A DNA stretch of 64,000 nucleotides. Origin: Haloplanus sp. HW8-1. Lineage in GTDB: Archaea > Halobacteriota > Halobacteria > Halobacteriales > Haloferacaceae. The stretch lies in contig NZ_CP098518.1 in assembly GCF_023703795.1 (NCBI RefSeq), forward strand, positions 2,356,001-2,420,000, in the 5' to 3' direction. A program made the position numbers and the translations under genes. A model generated the notes under the pieces. It saw nothing but the letters and a program-made list of their open reading frames with translations, did not search any database and was not told the origin of the DNA. This document shows, piece after piece, positions 44,138 to 51,706 of this stretch (position 1 is its first letter; each line of letters opens with the position of its first letter).

Positions 44138-44172
44138 GGTCGTGGTACCCTGACTCTCGGAACTGTTATACC
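44138..44172 (+). promoter_or_regulatory. Conserved cspA promoter block (copy 1)
   Basis: A ~35-base block reading GTCGTGGTACC, then CTCGGAA, then GTTATAC, ends about 27 nt before the cspA ATG. The same block, with few changes, precedes the second cspA copy on the opposite strand (51941-51975). GTTATACC is the likely TATA element; the GGTACC-centred part may be BRE or an operator. Confidence 0.6.
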
Positions 44173-44197
44173 CGAAAGGGCCATACGTTTGTTTGCA

Positions 44198-44404
44198 ATG
44201 TCAAACGGAACGGTTGATTTCTTCAACGACACTGGCGGCTACGGTTTCATTTCGACTGACGACGGCGACCTCGACGACGACGAGGACGTGTTCTTCCACA
44301 TGGAGGACGTTGGTGGTGCGGACCTCGAAGAGGGTCAGGAAGTCGAGTTCGACATCGAATCATCCCCGAAGGGACCCCGCGCGACGAACCTCGTCCGCAA
44401 CTAG
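44198..44404 (+). CDS. cspA: Cold-shock domain protein (copy 1)
   Basis: A 68-residue single cold-shock domain. RNP1-like GGYGFIS and RNP2-like VFFHMEDV are present, followed by EFDIESSPKGPRATNLV. It binds single-stranded nucleic acid and acts as RNA chaperone in other organisms. A second copy at 51.7 kb on the other strand is ~90% identical in protein, and 104 bases near its 5' end are identical in DNA. The start is supported by the TATA block upstream; in-frame codons before it are not conserved between the copies. Confidence 0.93.
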   Translation: MSNGTVDFFNDTGGYGFISTDDGDLDDDEDVFFHMEDVGGADLEEGQEVEFDIESSPKGPRATNLVRN

Positions 44405-44647
44405 CGACCACTTCCGCCTGTCGTTTGTAGCGATGGTCGGCAGTTCGTTTTTTCAGATCGTCACACTGCGTAGCCAACGCACTCCGTCCCCTCTGTCGTG
44501 AGTGCTTCGGACGTTCGGCGGGAGCGGGCTATAGAGCCTTTGTAAGTCATCGCACACCTGATCGTCGGACTGCGTGCGATCAGGTGTGCAAACAGTTCCA
44601 AACGCTACTATAGGAAGTGAAGCGGGACGGATTGGGTGTGCAAACCA
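44405..44647. other. Interval with a 13-bp hairpin, no gene
   Basis: No gene is seen. It holds a long perfect inverted repeat (44552-44589) and leads into the transposase remnant. Confidence 0.5.
44552..44589. repeat. Perfect 13-bp inverted repeat
   Basis: GCACACCTGATCG and its exact reverse complement are separated by 12 bases, giving a strong potential hairpin. It lies about 60-100 bases before the transposase remnant, so it may be a terminal structure of a former element or a transcription-blocking hairpin. Confidence 0.75.
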
Positions 44648-45046
44648 AGACCTCCCGCTTCGCTGGCGATGGTTGTTTCGCTCGCCAAAACAGTCGTCGT
44701 TGGCGAGCCAGCTCCGGCATACCGACCCGGAAAGGGGGGGTATGCCGACCGGGCGATTCTCGCTGTGCAAGGCTTCAAAGAATCCCTCGACCACGATTAC
44801 CGGACGCTGATGGATGTTCTGCGAGAAATGCCAAGGCTCGAAAACGCACCCGTCGAGAAGCTGACACAGACCGAACTTGCCGAGTGGCACGACATCCGGC
44901 GAAGAACCATCTACAGCTGGCTGATTCGACTCGATACTGACGAACCGCTTGAGCAAGCCGTGTCTGATGCTCGTCGATCCGGAAGATCACGACGGTCGAT
45001 ACCGCTCTTGACCAACCTCGCTTCCAAAGTGAGCAATTACTTCTAA
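44648..45046 (+). pseudogene. Chimeric transposase remnant (IS5-like fragment joined to an IS630-like HTH)
   Basis: The first part resembles the N-terminus of haloarchaeal IS5-group transposases: TSRFA in one frame, then after a frameshift VVSLAKTVVVGEPAP ... GGYADRAILAVQGFKESLDHDYRTLMDVLREMP. At about 44843 the similarity stops. The rest, TQTELAEWHDIRRRTIYSWLIRL then DARRSGRS, looks like the helix-turn-helix start of an IS630-type transposase. No DDE catalytic domain follows either piece. The frame ends with unrelated residues (SNYF). It appears to be the scar of two insertion elements. Confidence 0.6.
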
Positions 45047-45136
45047 CGCCTACTGGCGCCGTTGCTCTCGTTGATGAACTCAAATCCGCCCCATGGTGAG
45101 GATCTACTACTGACATGTCGTGTGTTGTCAATTAAC

Positions 45137-45143
45137 TTAATAA
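45137..45143 (+). promoter_or_regulatory. TATA box of the SDR gene
   Basis: TTAATAA is centred about 29 nt upstream of the ATG, in a locally AT-rich stretch. GAGAGGT immediately before the start may act as a short ribosome-binding site. Confidence 0.5.
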
Positions 45144-45168
45144 GGACGTATGTGAATCGTGAGAGGTA

Positions 45169-45933
45169 ATGTCTCAGAGACTTGAAAACGAGACGGCAGT
45201 AGTGACCGGAGCGTCGTCGGGGATCGGTCGTGCCACGGCCCGGCAGTTCGCCCGTGAGGGAGCCAACGTCGTCGTCGCGACACGTCACCGCGAACCGCGG
45301 TTGGGTGGGGCACCGACGGTCGAACTCATTGAGGAGGAAGGCGGGGAAGCGATGTTCAAGCAGACGGACGTTCTGCGACTCGGTGATCTTGAGGACGCGG
45401 TCGACGCCGCCGTCGAAGCGTACGGTTCGCTGGACGTTATGGTGAACAACGCAGCCGTTTTTGAGACCCGACCGATCGAGGAGGTCGACGAGGAAAACTA
45501 CGACTGGATGATGGACACGAATCTCAAAGGTGCGTTCTTCGGCTGTCAGGCTGCCATCCAGCAGATGGAAGCACAGGATGAGGGCGGAACCATCGTCAAC
45601 GTCTCCTCGACCTCGGGCCTCTATGGACTCCCGGAGTCGTCGGTCTACTGCGCAGCGAAGGGCGGGGTGACGAACCTATCGCGGTCGCTAGCCTACGAGA
45701 AGGGACCGGAGGGAATCCGGGTCAATTCGGTCAATCCGGGGATCATCGAGACGGCGATGACGAAAGAAGACGAGGGCGAGCTCGTCACGTTAGCCGAGGA
45801 GGTTCCGCTGAAATACATCGGTGATCCCGAAGAGGTCGCGACCGTGGTCGCCTTTCTGGCGAGCGACGAGGCCTCGTACATCAACGGTCACAATCTCGTT
45901 GTCGACGGTGGGGTTACTATCAGAGAGGTCTGA
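45169..45933 (+). CDS. Short-chain dehydrogenase/reductase
   Basis: A 254-residue classical SDR. The cofactor motif TGASSGIGRA and VNNAAVF are present. The catalytic Ser is in NVSSTSGLYG and Tyr-x-x-x-Lys is YCAAKGG. The C-terminus (FLASDEASYINGHNLVVDGGVTI) is that of 3-oxoacyl-ACP-reductase/glucose-dehydrogenase-like members. An Arg in ATRHREPR after the second strand favours NADP. It sits alone between an IS remnant and tRNA fragments, so it is part of the accessory region. Confidence 0.9.
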   Translation: MSQRLENETAVVTGASSGIGRATARQFAREGANVVVATRHREPRLGGAPTVELIEEEGGEAMFKQTDVLRLGDLEDAVDAAVEAYGSLDVMVNNAAVFETRPIEEVDEENYDWMMDTNLKGAFFGCQAAIQQMEAQDEGGTIVNVSSTSGLYGLPESSVYCAAKGGVTNLSRSLAYEKGPEGIRVNSVNPGIIETAMTKEDEGELVTLAEEVPLKYIGDPEEVATVVAFLASDEASYINGHNLVVDGGVTIREV

Positions 45934-46155
45934 CGCCCTCTACCGGTTCGACTCTGGAACGGCTTCTGACCGATCGATTGCTGTCTCATACGGATGGGAC
46001 ACCGACCACGAGAGAAGTGTCGGGCAAGTTACTGAATTTGCCCGTAAATCTAATGCCCCGACAGGGATTCGAACTACGGTCGCGGCGAGGCCGCTCCCCG
46101 ATTCGACTCCTGTCACGTACGGTTCGCTCGCGTCACGGAGTGACGCTCGCTGTAA
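45934..46155. other. Intergenic with hairpins and a decayed tRNA-Glu 3' fragment
   Basis: There are two hairpins: CGGGCAA/TTGCCCG (46021-46044) after the SDR gene and CGTCAC/GTGACG (46131-46145). Between them, 46054-46081 resembles the 3' end of tRNA-Glu with changes in the acceptor and T stems, suggesting an older attachment-site copy. No gene is seen. Confidence 0.55.
46054..46081 (-). repeat. Degenerate tRNA-Glu 3' fragment (older att copy?)
   Basis: TGCCCCGACAGGGATTCGAAC matches the tRNA-Glu 3' end except for one base in the acceptor stem, then diverges in the T stem. It is preceded by the same TAA as the better-preserved copy 102 bases further on. Confidence 0.55.
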
Positions 46156-46200
46156 TGCTCCGACAGGGATTCGAACCCTGGTCATTGCCGTGAGAGGGCA
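46156..46200 (-). repeat. 45-bp direct repeat, distal attachment site
   Basis: Identical to the 3' 45 bases of the tRNA-Glu gene, from the discriminator base through the anticodon stem-loop. Bases on either side differ from those at the tRNA copy, so the match is bounded exactly here. Confidence 0.9.
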
Positions 46201-46477
46201 CACCTCGCTCACGAACGGAGACTGCCTGCAAGCACGGTCAATCCGGGCTTTTCTCGTCTATATTGGCTCAAACACCGTGGCTACCAGGTACTTTCCGGGG
46301 CTTTCTATATAAATTCCCGGAGCGATGCCCAACGGGCAACTTACATTGGATTAATAAATTCAATATTTAAACTGGTGCGTGTAAATCCCCATACCTAATT
46401 CATCAATAAAGTCAGATACAGCCACTTCTGTTCTCTCTACCTATTTTTACCCTTTCAGATGTATCATATACGATATC
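46201..46477. other. AT-rich, gene-free element end
   Basis: Strongly AT-rich in the second half, with no coding frame. TATATAAATT and TATTTAAAC stretches look promoter-like but no gene start follows at the right distance. Confidence 0.45.
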
Positions 46478-46591
46478 TTATTTTTCTCGTCGAGGCCGCA
46501 CGAGGCCCAGTAACTCATCGGGTTGTTGCAACAACTTTTCGCGATCAGCTACAGTAATATCGGGGTTAAAATCCGAAACTTCGAGATCAAT
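46478..46591 (-). pseudogene. Possible C-terminal gene fragment
   Basis: A minus-strand open frame of 37 codons without a start codon reads IDLEVSDFNPDITVADREK, then LLQQPDELLGLVRPRREK, a protein-like acidic/charged sequence ending at a TAA. It is bounded upstream by an in-frame stop and by an insertion-sequence relic at 46602. This could be the tail of a gene whose front was lost. The frame contains a perfect 14-bp palindrome (GTTGTTGCAACAAC at 46522-46535). The family is not recognised. Confidence 0.3.
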
Positions 46592-46601
46592 TCATGCAAT
46601 C

Positions 46602-46670
46602 GGTTCTGTTGAAACCCTCAATCGCTGATAGGATTCACGGGGCGTGCTGAATACAGGGCGCGAGTCGGTC
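46602..46670 (+). repeat. Insertion-sequence-end-like relic, copy A
   Basis: Contains GGTTCTGTTGAAACCCTCAA and GTGCTGAATACAGGGCGCG. Related sequences occur at 47190-47250 (copy B) and inverted at 47757-47823 (copy C). Shared spacing and motifs suggest solo ends of one insertion-element family or a MITE. Confidence 0.5.
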
Positions 46671-46778
46671 AGCGCCATCAGCACCGTTTCACGATCAAAC
46701 CATACTCGTCTCAGCGGCGGGTACGCGAATCCCCGCAGTATTTGAATATCGCGGGAGACGACACGCTTGGTGCCCTCC

Positions 46779-47066
46779 ATGATCGATGAGATCGTGTTCG
46801 GCGAGCCCTCCAGAGGGGTTGGGCTGGTTTTCCTCTGTGGTGCACTTCTGCTGGCCGGGCAACAGGCGTACTACGTCATTGTAGAAGGGGCGACGCCGTT
46901 CTATGCTAGCCTGTTTCTGATCGCTGGGATGGCCCTCTCAGGCATTGCCGAGTCCTTGCCGAAATCTCGCCGACGGGCTGCTGGTGCCCTGCGACTTACG
47001 GCGATCGCTGTACTGGTGAGTCTTCTCGTAATCGGCTTCGTCACGCCCGAACTCCTCTCAGCGTAA
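46779..47066 (+). CDS. Small three-helix membrane protein
   Basis: A 95-residue hydrophobic protein with three predicted transmembrane helices (~15-35, ~38-58 and ~70-90) separated by a basic loop (PKSRRRAAGALR). The start shown is the second of two nearby in-frame ATGs. No family is recognised. Gene-like composition and good hydrophobic periodicity make it a likely real gene of the integrated element. Confidence 0.55.
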   Translation: MIDEIVFGEPSRGVGLVFLCGALLLAGQQAYYVIVEGATPFYASLFLIAGMALSGIAESLPKSRRRAAGALRLTAIAVLVSLLVIGFVTPELLSA

Positions 47067-47170
47067 TCGAGCCGGTCGGATTGAGTTCACCGCTCTTGCT
47101 ACGAGTTCATTCCCACGGAGACTCTTTTGGAGTGACCGAAAAGACAAGAGGTGAAGTTGCTACACGCAAC

Positions 47171-47250
47171 CTCTACATTCAGCACGAGGTTCCTGACAGC
47201 CTCGGGGTAGATTTCACGGGCCGTGCTGCATAGAGGGCGCGTATCTCCCA
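47171..47250 (+). repeat. Insertion-sequence-end-like relic, copy B
   Basis: GATTTCACGGGCCGTGCTGCATAGAGGGCGCG aligns with copy A with several mismatches. An inverted half copy (CCTCTACATTCAGCA) lies just to its left, so B seems to be two ends facing each other. Confidence 0.4.
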
Positions 47251-47293
47251 CGATGCGCGTCCGGAAGCTGATTTTTTCGAGCAAGGAACGAAG

Positions 47294-47302
47294 CACATAT
47301 AC
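47294..47302 (+). promoter_or_regulatory. TATA box of the cupin gene
   Basis: CACATATACC is centred 27 nt upstream of the GTG, supporting a leaderless start there. Confidence 0.45.
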
Positions 47303-47324
47303 CCGGCACCCACATATGTAAATC

Positions 47325-47654
47325 GTGGATAAAATCAACGTTACTGACATTGCGGACCAACTGGCCGAGGACGGGGAGATGGAAACCGAAGCGATGCGTG
47401 CAGTGTCGTTCAGCCTCCAAGTGATGCGGTTTGAGCCGGGCGACGCGGATCCGATGCACGCGCACGCCGAGGAAGAGATTTACCGTATCGATATGGGCGA
47501 GGCGACGCTCGTGACCGACGACGAGTCGGTGGAGGTCGAGCCGGGTGACGTTGTCCATCTCCGTCCCGGGACAGACCACCAGTTCACCGATTTCGACGGC
47601 AAGTTCGTGGTCACGGTTATGTACGCGCCCGCCGAAGGCTCTCAGGCAACGTAA
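47325..47654 (+). CDS. Single-domain cupin
   Basis: A 109-residue small cupin starting at GTG. Motif 1 is GDADPMHAHAEEEIYRIDMGEATL with His, His and Glu in metal-ligand positions; motif 2 is EPGDVVHLRPGTDHQFTD with the final His. All four metal-binding residues are therefore present. Small cupins range from dioxygenases to sugar isomerases and regulators; nothing in the context decides this one. Confidence 0.8.
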   Translation: MDKINVTDIADQLAEDGEMETEAMRAVSFSLQVMRFEPGDADPMHAHAEEEIYRIDMGEATLVTDDESVEVEPGDVVHLRPGTDHQFTDFDGKFVVTVMYAPAEGSQAT

Positions 47655-47967
47655 CGACAGGTCGCACCCTACGCCTGTAGTCCCGTCGAGTACGACCTTT
47701 CTGCGTCGTTCCGAACGGCCAGTTCGATCCTATCTACCGAACCAGAGCCGACGGTCTACTGAGTACACCCTCTGTATTCAGCAATCCCTTCGAGTCAGTT
47801 ATTGAAGATTTCAGCAGAGCCATCTAAACCTAATTACTCCTCTGGGAGGAGAAGTCGATAACTGCGCCACCGTAACGAGTGATCCACGAGAGTCAGATAT
47901 TGGAATAAACCTTGCCTCAGCCTGCTGTGCTCTAAGAACGGCACTCAGCAGAGGCTATCGAACACAA
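47655..47967. other. Gene-free interval containing relic copy C
   Basis: No coding frame is convincing. An inverted insertion-sequence-end-like relic occupies 47757-47823. The rest, near 47824-47960, is moderately AT-rich. Confidence 0.45.
47757..47823 (-). repeat. Insertion-sequence-end-like relic, copy C (inverted)
   Basis: On the minus strand it reads GGCTCTGCTGAAATCTTCAA and then TGCTGAATACAGAGGG, matching copy A in both blocks. Copies A and C face each other 1.1 kb apart, flanking the small membrane protein and the cupin. Confidence 0.5.
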
Positions 47968-49062
47968 TTATCTCAAATACCACCCGATACCAGACGGATC
48001 CTCAGGTGGAGCTAACGGACTCGACGGGACAGATTGGGCAGACTCGAACTGATGGTACGTAGGCGGCGCAAGGTCGTTCGGACCATCCGGGTAGAAGAGA
48101 GAAGCCAACGCTTGGTTGTGCGCGCGCCCGGCACCGAGTTCGAACATTCCACCTCCGTAGAGGTCGATGTCATTTTCCAAGGCGTAATCGAGGAACTGAC
48201 AGAGAGATTCGAGCCTCCCGAACCGACACGGTTTGACGTTAATGATCTCCGGATCCAAAGGTAGTTCTCGCACGCTTTCAACGTCCGTAATCGGTGCATC
48301 CCAGGCGACGCGGCCAGCGTGTGCTTCGAGTATTCTCCTTGTCTCATCAGTTACTGCGGGATCCTCGACGATTGCATTAGGAAACATCTCGAATACTCGC
48401 CGATACAGTTCCGGATCGGCAGGTACGCCGACGTCCGATCCGTACTGCCCTTTGAGATCGAGTACTCGAACAGCATCCGTTGCTGCCAGTTCTGAGAGAA
48501 ACGTCTCACTTGGATCGCCGGGTACATCGATTTTGAATCCGAGGTCCGGGACTGTTTCACGGATCCGACGTATGGGACGTACGCTCGGTGGCTCACCGAG
48601 CGAGGGACTGGCGACGAATGTCACTGGCTCGTATCTCTGATCAAGGACTGCAGCCAATGTCTGGCCCGACTGTTTGAGCGCTAGATCGAGGGCTGCACTT
48701 TCGATTGCCCACTGCTGGTGGTTGCTATTCTCTCTTCGCGGTGTGTGGTCAGCGAGATGTAATTCAGTATCGAGAGCAATCGCAAACGTGCCGACCGTAT
48801 GCTCGCCAGCTGGGAGCGGAAATCGTTCGGTACGGAGTCGCTTGTGTGCTTCAACCGATGGAGTGGTATCTTCGCCGACTCCCGTGTAACCATCCCCATG
48901 AAGCTGAACGATAGTTCGTTCGAATGTCCGATGACTCGTTTCGATCCGTTTCTCTTCGAAGGTTATGTCTTCGACCGTGACTAGTAATGACTGGAGTGTG
49001 TCGTACAGGTCGGAACGTTCGTTATGGTGTTTCCAGTCATTCTCCCTCCCAGTGTCAACCAT
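47968..49062 (-). CDS. Divergent enolase-superfamily protein
   Basis: A 364-residue protein with the enolase-superfamily layout of dipeptide epimerases and o-succinylbenzoate synthases. The capping domain covers ~25-145 (IVQLHGDGYTGVGEDTTP). The barrel has Lys177 in GFKIDVPGD, candidate metal ligands Asp202 (LDLKGQ), Glu233 (VEDPAV) and Asp255 (AWDAPI), and the opposite Lys277 (INVKPCRFG). The usual KxK pair is K-I-D, so one active-site lysine is missing. GGGMFELGAGRAHNQALASLFYPDG closes the barrel. Substrate unknown; the reaction may be dehydration or ring-opening rather than racemisation. Confidence 0.75.
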   Translation of the reverse strand: MVDTGRENDWKHHNERSDLYDTLQSLLVTVEDITFEEKRIETSHRTFERTIVQLHGDGYTGVGEDTTPSVEAHKRLRTERFPLPAGEHTVGTFAIALDTELHLADHTPRRENSNHQQWAIESAALDLALKQSGQTLAAVLDQRYEPVTFVASPSLGEPPSVRPIRRIRETVPDLGFKIDVPGDPSETFLSELAATDAVRVLDLKGQYGSDVGVPADPELYRRVFEMFPNAIVEDPAVTDETRRILEAHAGRVAWDAPITDVESVRELPLDPEIINVKPCRFGRLESLCQFLDYALENDIDLYGGGMFELGAGRAHNQALASLFYPDGPNDLAPPTYHQFESAQSVPSSPLAPPEDPSGIGWYLR

Positions 49063-49179
49063 ATCTCTGGTTAGGGCACTCTAGTGACGTAATCTCTTTC
49101 TGAAGTAGTAGGTCAGTAGAGTAAAACGCCTGGGCTCCTTGCCGAGTTCCCATTTCCCAGCCAGAGCGTATAGACGGAC

Positions 49180-49608
49180 TCAGCTGGTCTCTGTCACCCA
49201 CTGGGCGACCTGCTGGCTATACGTATCGTACACGGAGAGGCTTGTTTGGAGGGTTTCGTAGACCTCTTCGTAGTCAACATGCCCGTACTCGTGAGCAAGC
49301 ACGTTCCGAAAACCGATTGCGGCGACGAGTGTCTTGGCCGTCTCTTCATCGATGATTCTCTCACGAGAGAGTACGCGAATCGCATCCTTGGATGTCGTTC
49401 CGTCGAACCCGAACTCGCGTGTGGCGATGTGTTGAGCGAGATCCGCACACGCCTGAATTGCGTTTTCGAACATCCGTTCGACGGCGCGTTGCTCGGTCGT
49501 ACTCGAGAGAAACTCACCACGGGAGAGTGTCTCCTGCTTGGCTTTGAGTTCGCCATGATACTGCTCGATCTGTTCGAGTTTGACCGAAACGACTCGTTCG
49601 TCAACCAC
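49180..49608 (-). CDS. hepT: HepT-type HEPN toxin
   Basis: A 142-residue HEPN-domain protein. The RNase/toxin motif R-x4-H-x-Y is intact as Arg101-NVLA-His106-Glu-Tyr108. The preceding region (VERMFENAIQACADLAQHI, IGFRN) matches the DUF86/HepT family. It overlaps the upstream antitoxin gene by eight bases. In characterised MNT-HEPN pairs the toxin is a ribonuclease and Tyr of this motif is AMPylated by the partner to neutralise it. Confidence 0.9.
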   Translation of the reverse strand: MVDERVVSVKLEQIEQYHGELKAKQETLSRGEFLSSTTEQRAVERMFENAIQACADLAQHIATREFGFDGTTSKDAIRVLSRERIIDEETAKTLVAAIGFRNVLAHEYGHVDYEEVYETLQTSLSVYDTYSQQVAQWVTETS

Positions 49609-50032
49609 GTAATCCGTCCTCCGCGATTCGATCGATCACCGCACGCTGCTGGCGACGAAGCGTCTCACGCTGCTCGTCAAATTCCGCCTCGATATCTCTC
49701 TTGAACTGCTCAAATACCTGTTCATCGCCACAGAGGAGTTCACCATTCACGGCATCATGGGCAACATCCAGTGGAAGAGATTCAATATCGGAGACGTCGA
49801 TGAATGGGCGTCCCTCGTGTTGGAGGTCACCGGAAAGGAAACATCGCTTCTCGAATCGATCTCGGTCCGAAAGCTCATTCGCAAACTTGATCGCAAGATC
49901 GAAATCGGAGGACAGCGTGGACTCGCCCGAGATCTGTGATCCGAACAGGACCGCGAATGTAATCTCTGGGTCAGAGCAGACTGCCTCCTCAAGAGCAGAG
50001 ACCACCTGCGAATGCTCGGCACTCGGGCTCAT
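49601..50032 (-). CDS. mntA: MntA-type nucleotidyltransferase antitoxin
   Basis: A 143-residue minimal nucleotidyltransferase. The motif GS-x10-DxD is exact (Gly31-Ser32, then Asp43-Phe-Asp45), preceded by FAVLFGSQ. A long C-terminal helix rich in Glu, Gln and Arg follows. It precedes hepT with an eight-base overlap, the normal MNT-HEPN order. The start at the second ATG was preferred; the first adds only MIIG. The pair may stabilise the integrated element. Confidence 0.9.
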   Translation of the reverse strand: MSPSAEHSQVVSALEEAVCSDPEITFAVLFGSQISGESTLSSDFDLAIKFANELSDRDRFEKRCFLSGDLQHEGRPFIDVSDIESLPLDVAHDAVNGELLCGDEQVFEQFKRDIEAEFDEQRETLRRQQRAVIDRIAEDGLRG

Positions 50033-50141
50033 ACCTATAATCACACTGTATCGTCACAAAAGAATTCCGTCAACACGACTTGTCTTGATATGGAATATCG
50101 GGCATTATAGTTCGATGTTCGTTCGCGATACGAGCGAACCG

Positions 50142-51536
50142 TTACTGGGAGTTCTCGCGAAAGTCCTGATAGAGTCGGATCAACGTGTGAACATCGAGCA
50201 TCGACGCGTCTGGGAGTTCCTCCTGCATCACGTCCCGAAGGTCGCGACAGGCGAGGACGATTCGATAGTACTGTCGAGCGTCGAACCCCGTTTCTAGGGA
50301 CTCGATGTTACTGCAGTCGCTGAAGAACGTCTCGAATCGCTCGTACTGGAAATTCACGTAGTCATCGGGAGAGACACCCATCAGCAGGGTCGAGACGATT
50401 CGGAGTACGTTCCCGTCGGAGACGTCCTCGCTCGCTGCAAATTCGTGGAACTGCTCCAGTCGGTCGACCAGATGTTCATCCTCCGAAAAGAGCGTCGAAA
50501 GCACCGTCGCCGCCCGTTCCGGATCGTCCTCGCACGTCTCGCGGAAATCTCCAAGTTGAACGACACCCCACCGTCCCAGTAAGTACTGTGGCACAGGTGT
50601 CGACAGCATATCCGTGTCAGTGTATTCGTCCGATTTAGTCCAGAAGTCGTCGAAGAAGGGGGTGATATCGTCGGGTGACAGATTCGTGAGTTGGTACGAC
50701 GTCGCGATATCCTCTGCGATGTACGTCGCAAAGTCCCACTTCCACGTCTCGTAGTGCCCGCCAGCCCAGTGATCGGTTTCCAAATCCGCGTAGGCATCGT
50801 TTCGTCGTGCAGCGATATGACCGTCGATAGCTGGGGTCGCTGCGTCGAAGTCGATTTCGATAGGGCCACGATCCGTCGTCGATGTGGAAGGGTAGCCACG
50901 TAGTGCAGAGTAGAGTTCGCCTCGCGGACCGGACGCTTCGGCAGTAATGTGGTCCTGCGTGGCCGTCGTAACGAGAGCGAACAACTGGTCGATCTCCTCG
51001 TAGACCGGAATCGGCTCTGCGGTCGACGCCGTCACGTGACCGGACACAGCAAGGTATACATCTTCGAACGACGTGAGTTGCTCAACCAATCCGTCGAACC
51101 CGCTCGCCGGTTCGATGCCGAACTTGCGGAGGCCATTCCGAGCCTGTTGGCTCACAGTGGGACCGTCTTCATTCGACCTTGAGTAGAGTTCGGGGACTAC
51201 CGTCCCCCAACTCACTCGCTTTTTCCAAGACTCGTCGTACTGCTCGCTAGTTCGCATCTCGTCGAGGAATGTTGCGAGGTCGTCTAAGGTGCCGGACCAG
51301 AGGCTCCGGACGGTACTCGGAAACCACTCGTTCGCGGAAGCGAGTATCTGCTCGTTCCAGAGCGCGTCGAAATTCGCATCGGAGGGGTCCTGAGTAAAGG
51401 CCACTAAGCGCTCTCGGTACTGATCTGATCGTGTCGGTCGGGTGAGGTCGTATCCCGGGCCAGTCGGATGAGTTTCGGCGACGACACCCCACGTCTCCAG
51501 CAGATGGGTCGCCCTCGGTCCGAGCGTTAGGGCCAT
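50142..51536 (-). CDS. Unrecognised 464-residue protein beside the toxin-antitoxin pair
   Basis: A long acidic protein, clearly coding by composition and length. It has no signal peptide, transmembrane helix, Walker or nuclease motif that I can see. Aromatic-rich segments (DHWAGGHYETWKWDFATYIAED, DDYVNFQYERFETFF) and the C-terminal helix bundle (RQYYRIVLACRDLRDVMQEELP, LDVHTLIRLYQDF) recall the N-terminal region of haloarchaeal McrB-type restriction ATPases. The GTPase part is absent, so that relation is tentative. It lies 109 nt upstream of mntA in the same direction; a defence or stress role is possible only by context. Confidence 0.6.
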   Translation of the reverse strand: MALTLGPRATHLLETWGVVAETHPTGPGYDLTRPTRSDQYRERLVAFTQDPSDANFDALWNEQILASANEWFPSTVRSLWSGTLDDLATFLDEMRTSEQYDESWKKRVSWGTVVPELYSRSNEDGPTVSQQARNGLRKFGIEPASGFDGLVEQLTSFEDVYLAVSGHVTASTAEPIPVYEEIDQLFALVTTATQDHITAEASGPRGELYSALRGYPSTSTTDRGPIEIDFDAATPAIDGHIAARRNDAYADLETDHWAGGHYETWKWDFATYIAEDIATSYQLTNLSPDDITPFFDDFWTKSDEYTDTDMLSTPVPQYLLGRWGVVQLGDFRETCEDDPERAATVLSTLFSEDEHLVDRLEQFHEFAASEDVSDGNVLRIVSTLLMGVSPDDYVNFQYERFETFFSDCSNIESLETGFDARQYYRIVLACRDLRDVMQEELPDASMLDVHTLIRLYQDFRENSQ

Positions 51537-51706
51537 GTCTCACTCTCAGATCCCAGTGTGTTGGTTCCTTTGACTCCGCTGAAGGCCTCAGTAGGAGACA
51601 GACTGGACCGTGTTCGGCGTGTACGCATACCGTCGGCTGGGATCTGCAACTGTCCGAAAAATCGGGATCGTTGTCTGTCGCTACGAACGACAGTCGTGTC
51701 TGGGTG

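Noticed and set aside
45940-46212. Minus-strand open frame with repeated TRVRIPVGAL peptides
   Set aside because: The peptide is the conceptual translation of tRNA-Glu 3' fragments, a well-known annotation artefact.
46592-46780. 62-codon minus-strand frame divergent from the small membrane protein
   Set aside because: Half of it is the translation of insertion relic A, and the same peptide pattern recurs in relic B, so it reflects the repeat, not a gene.
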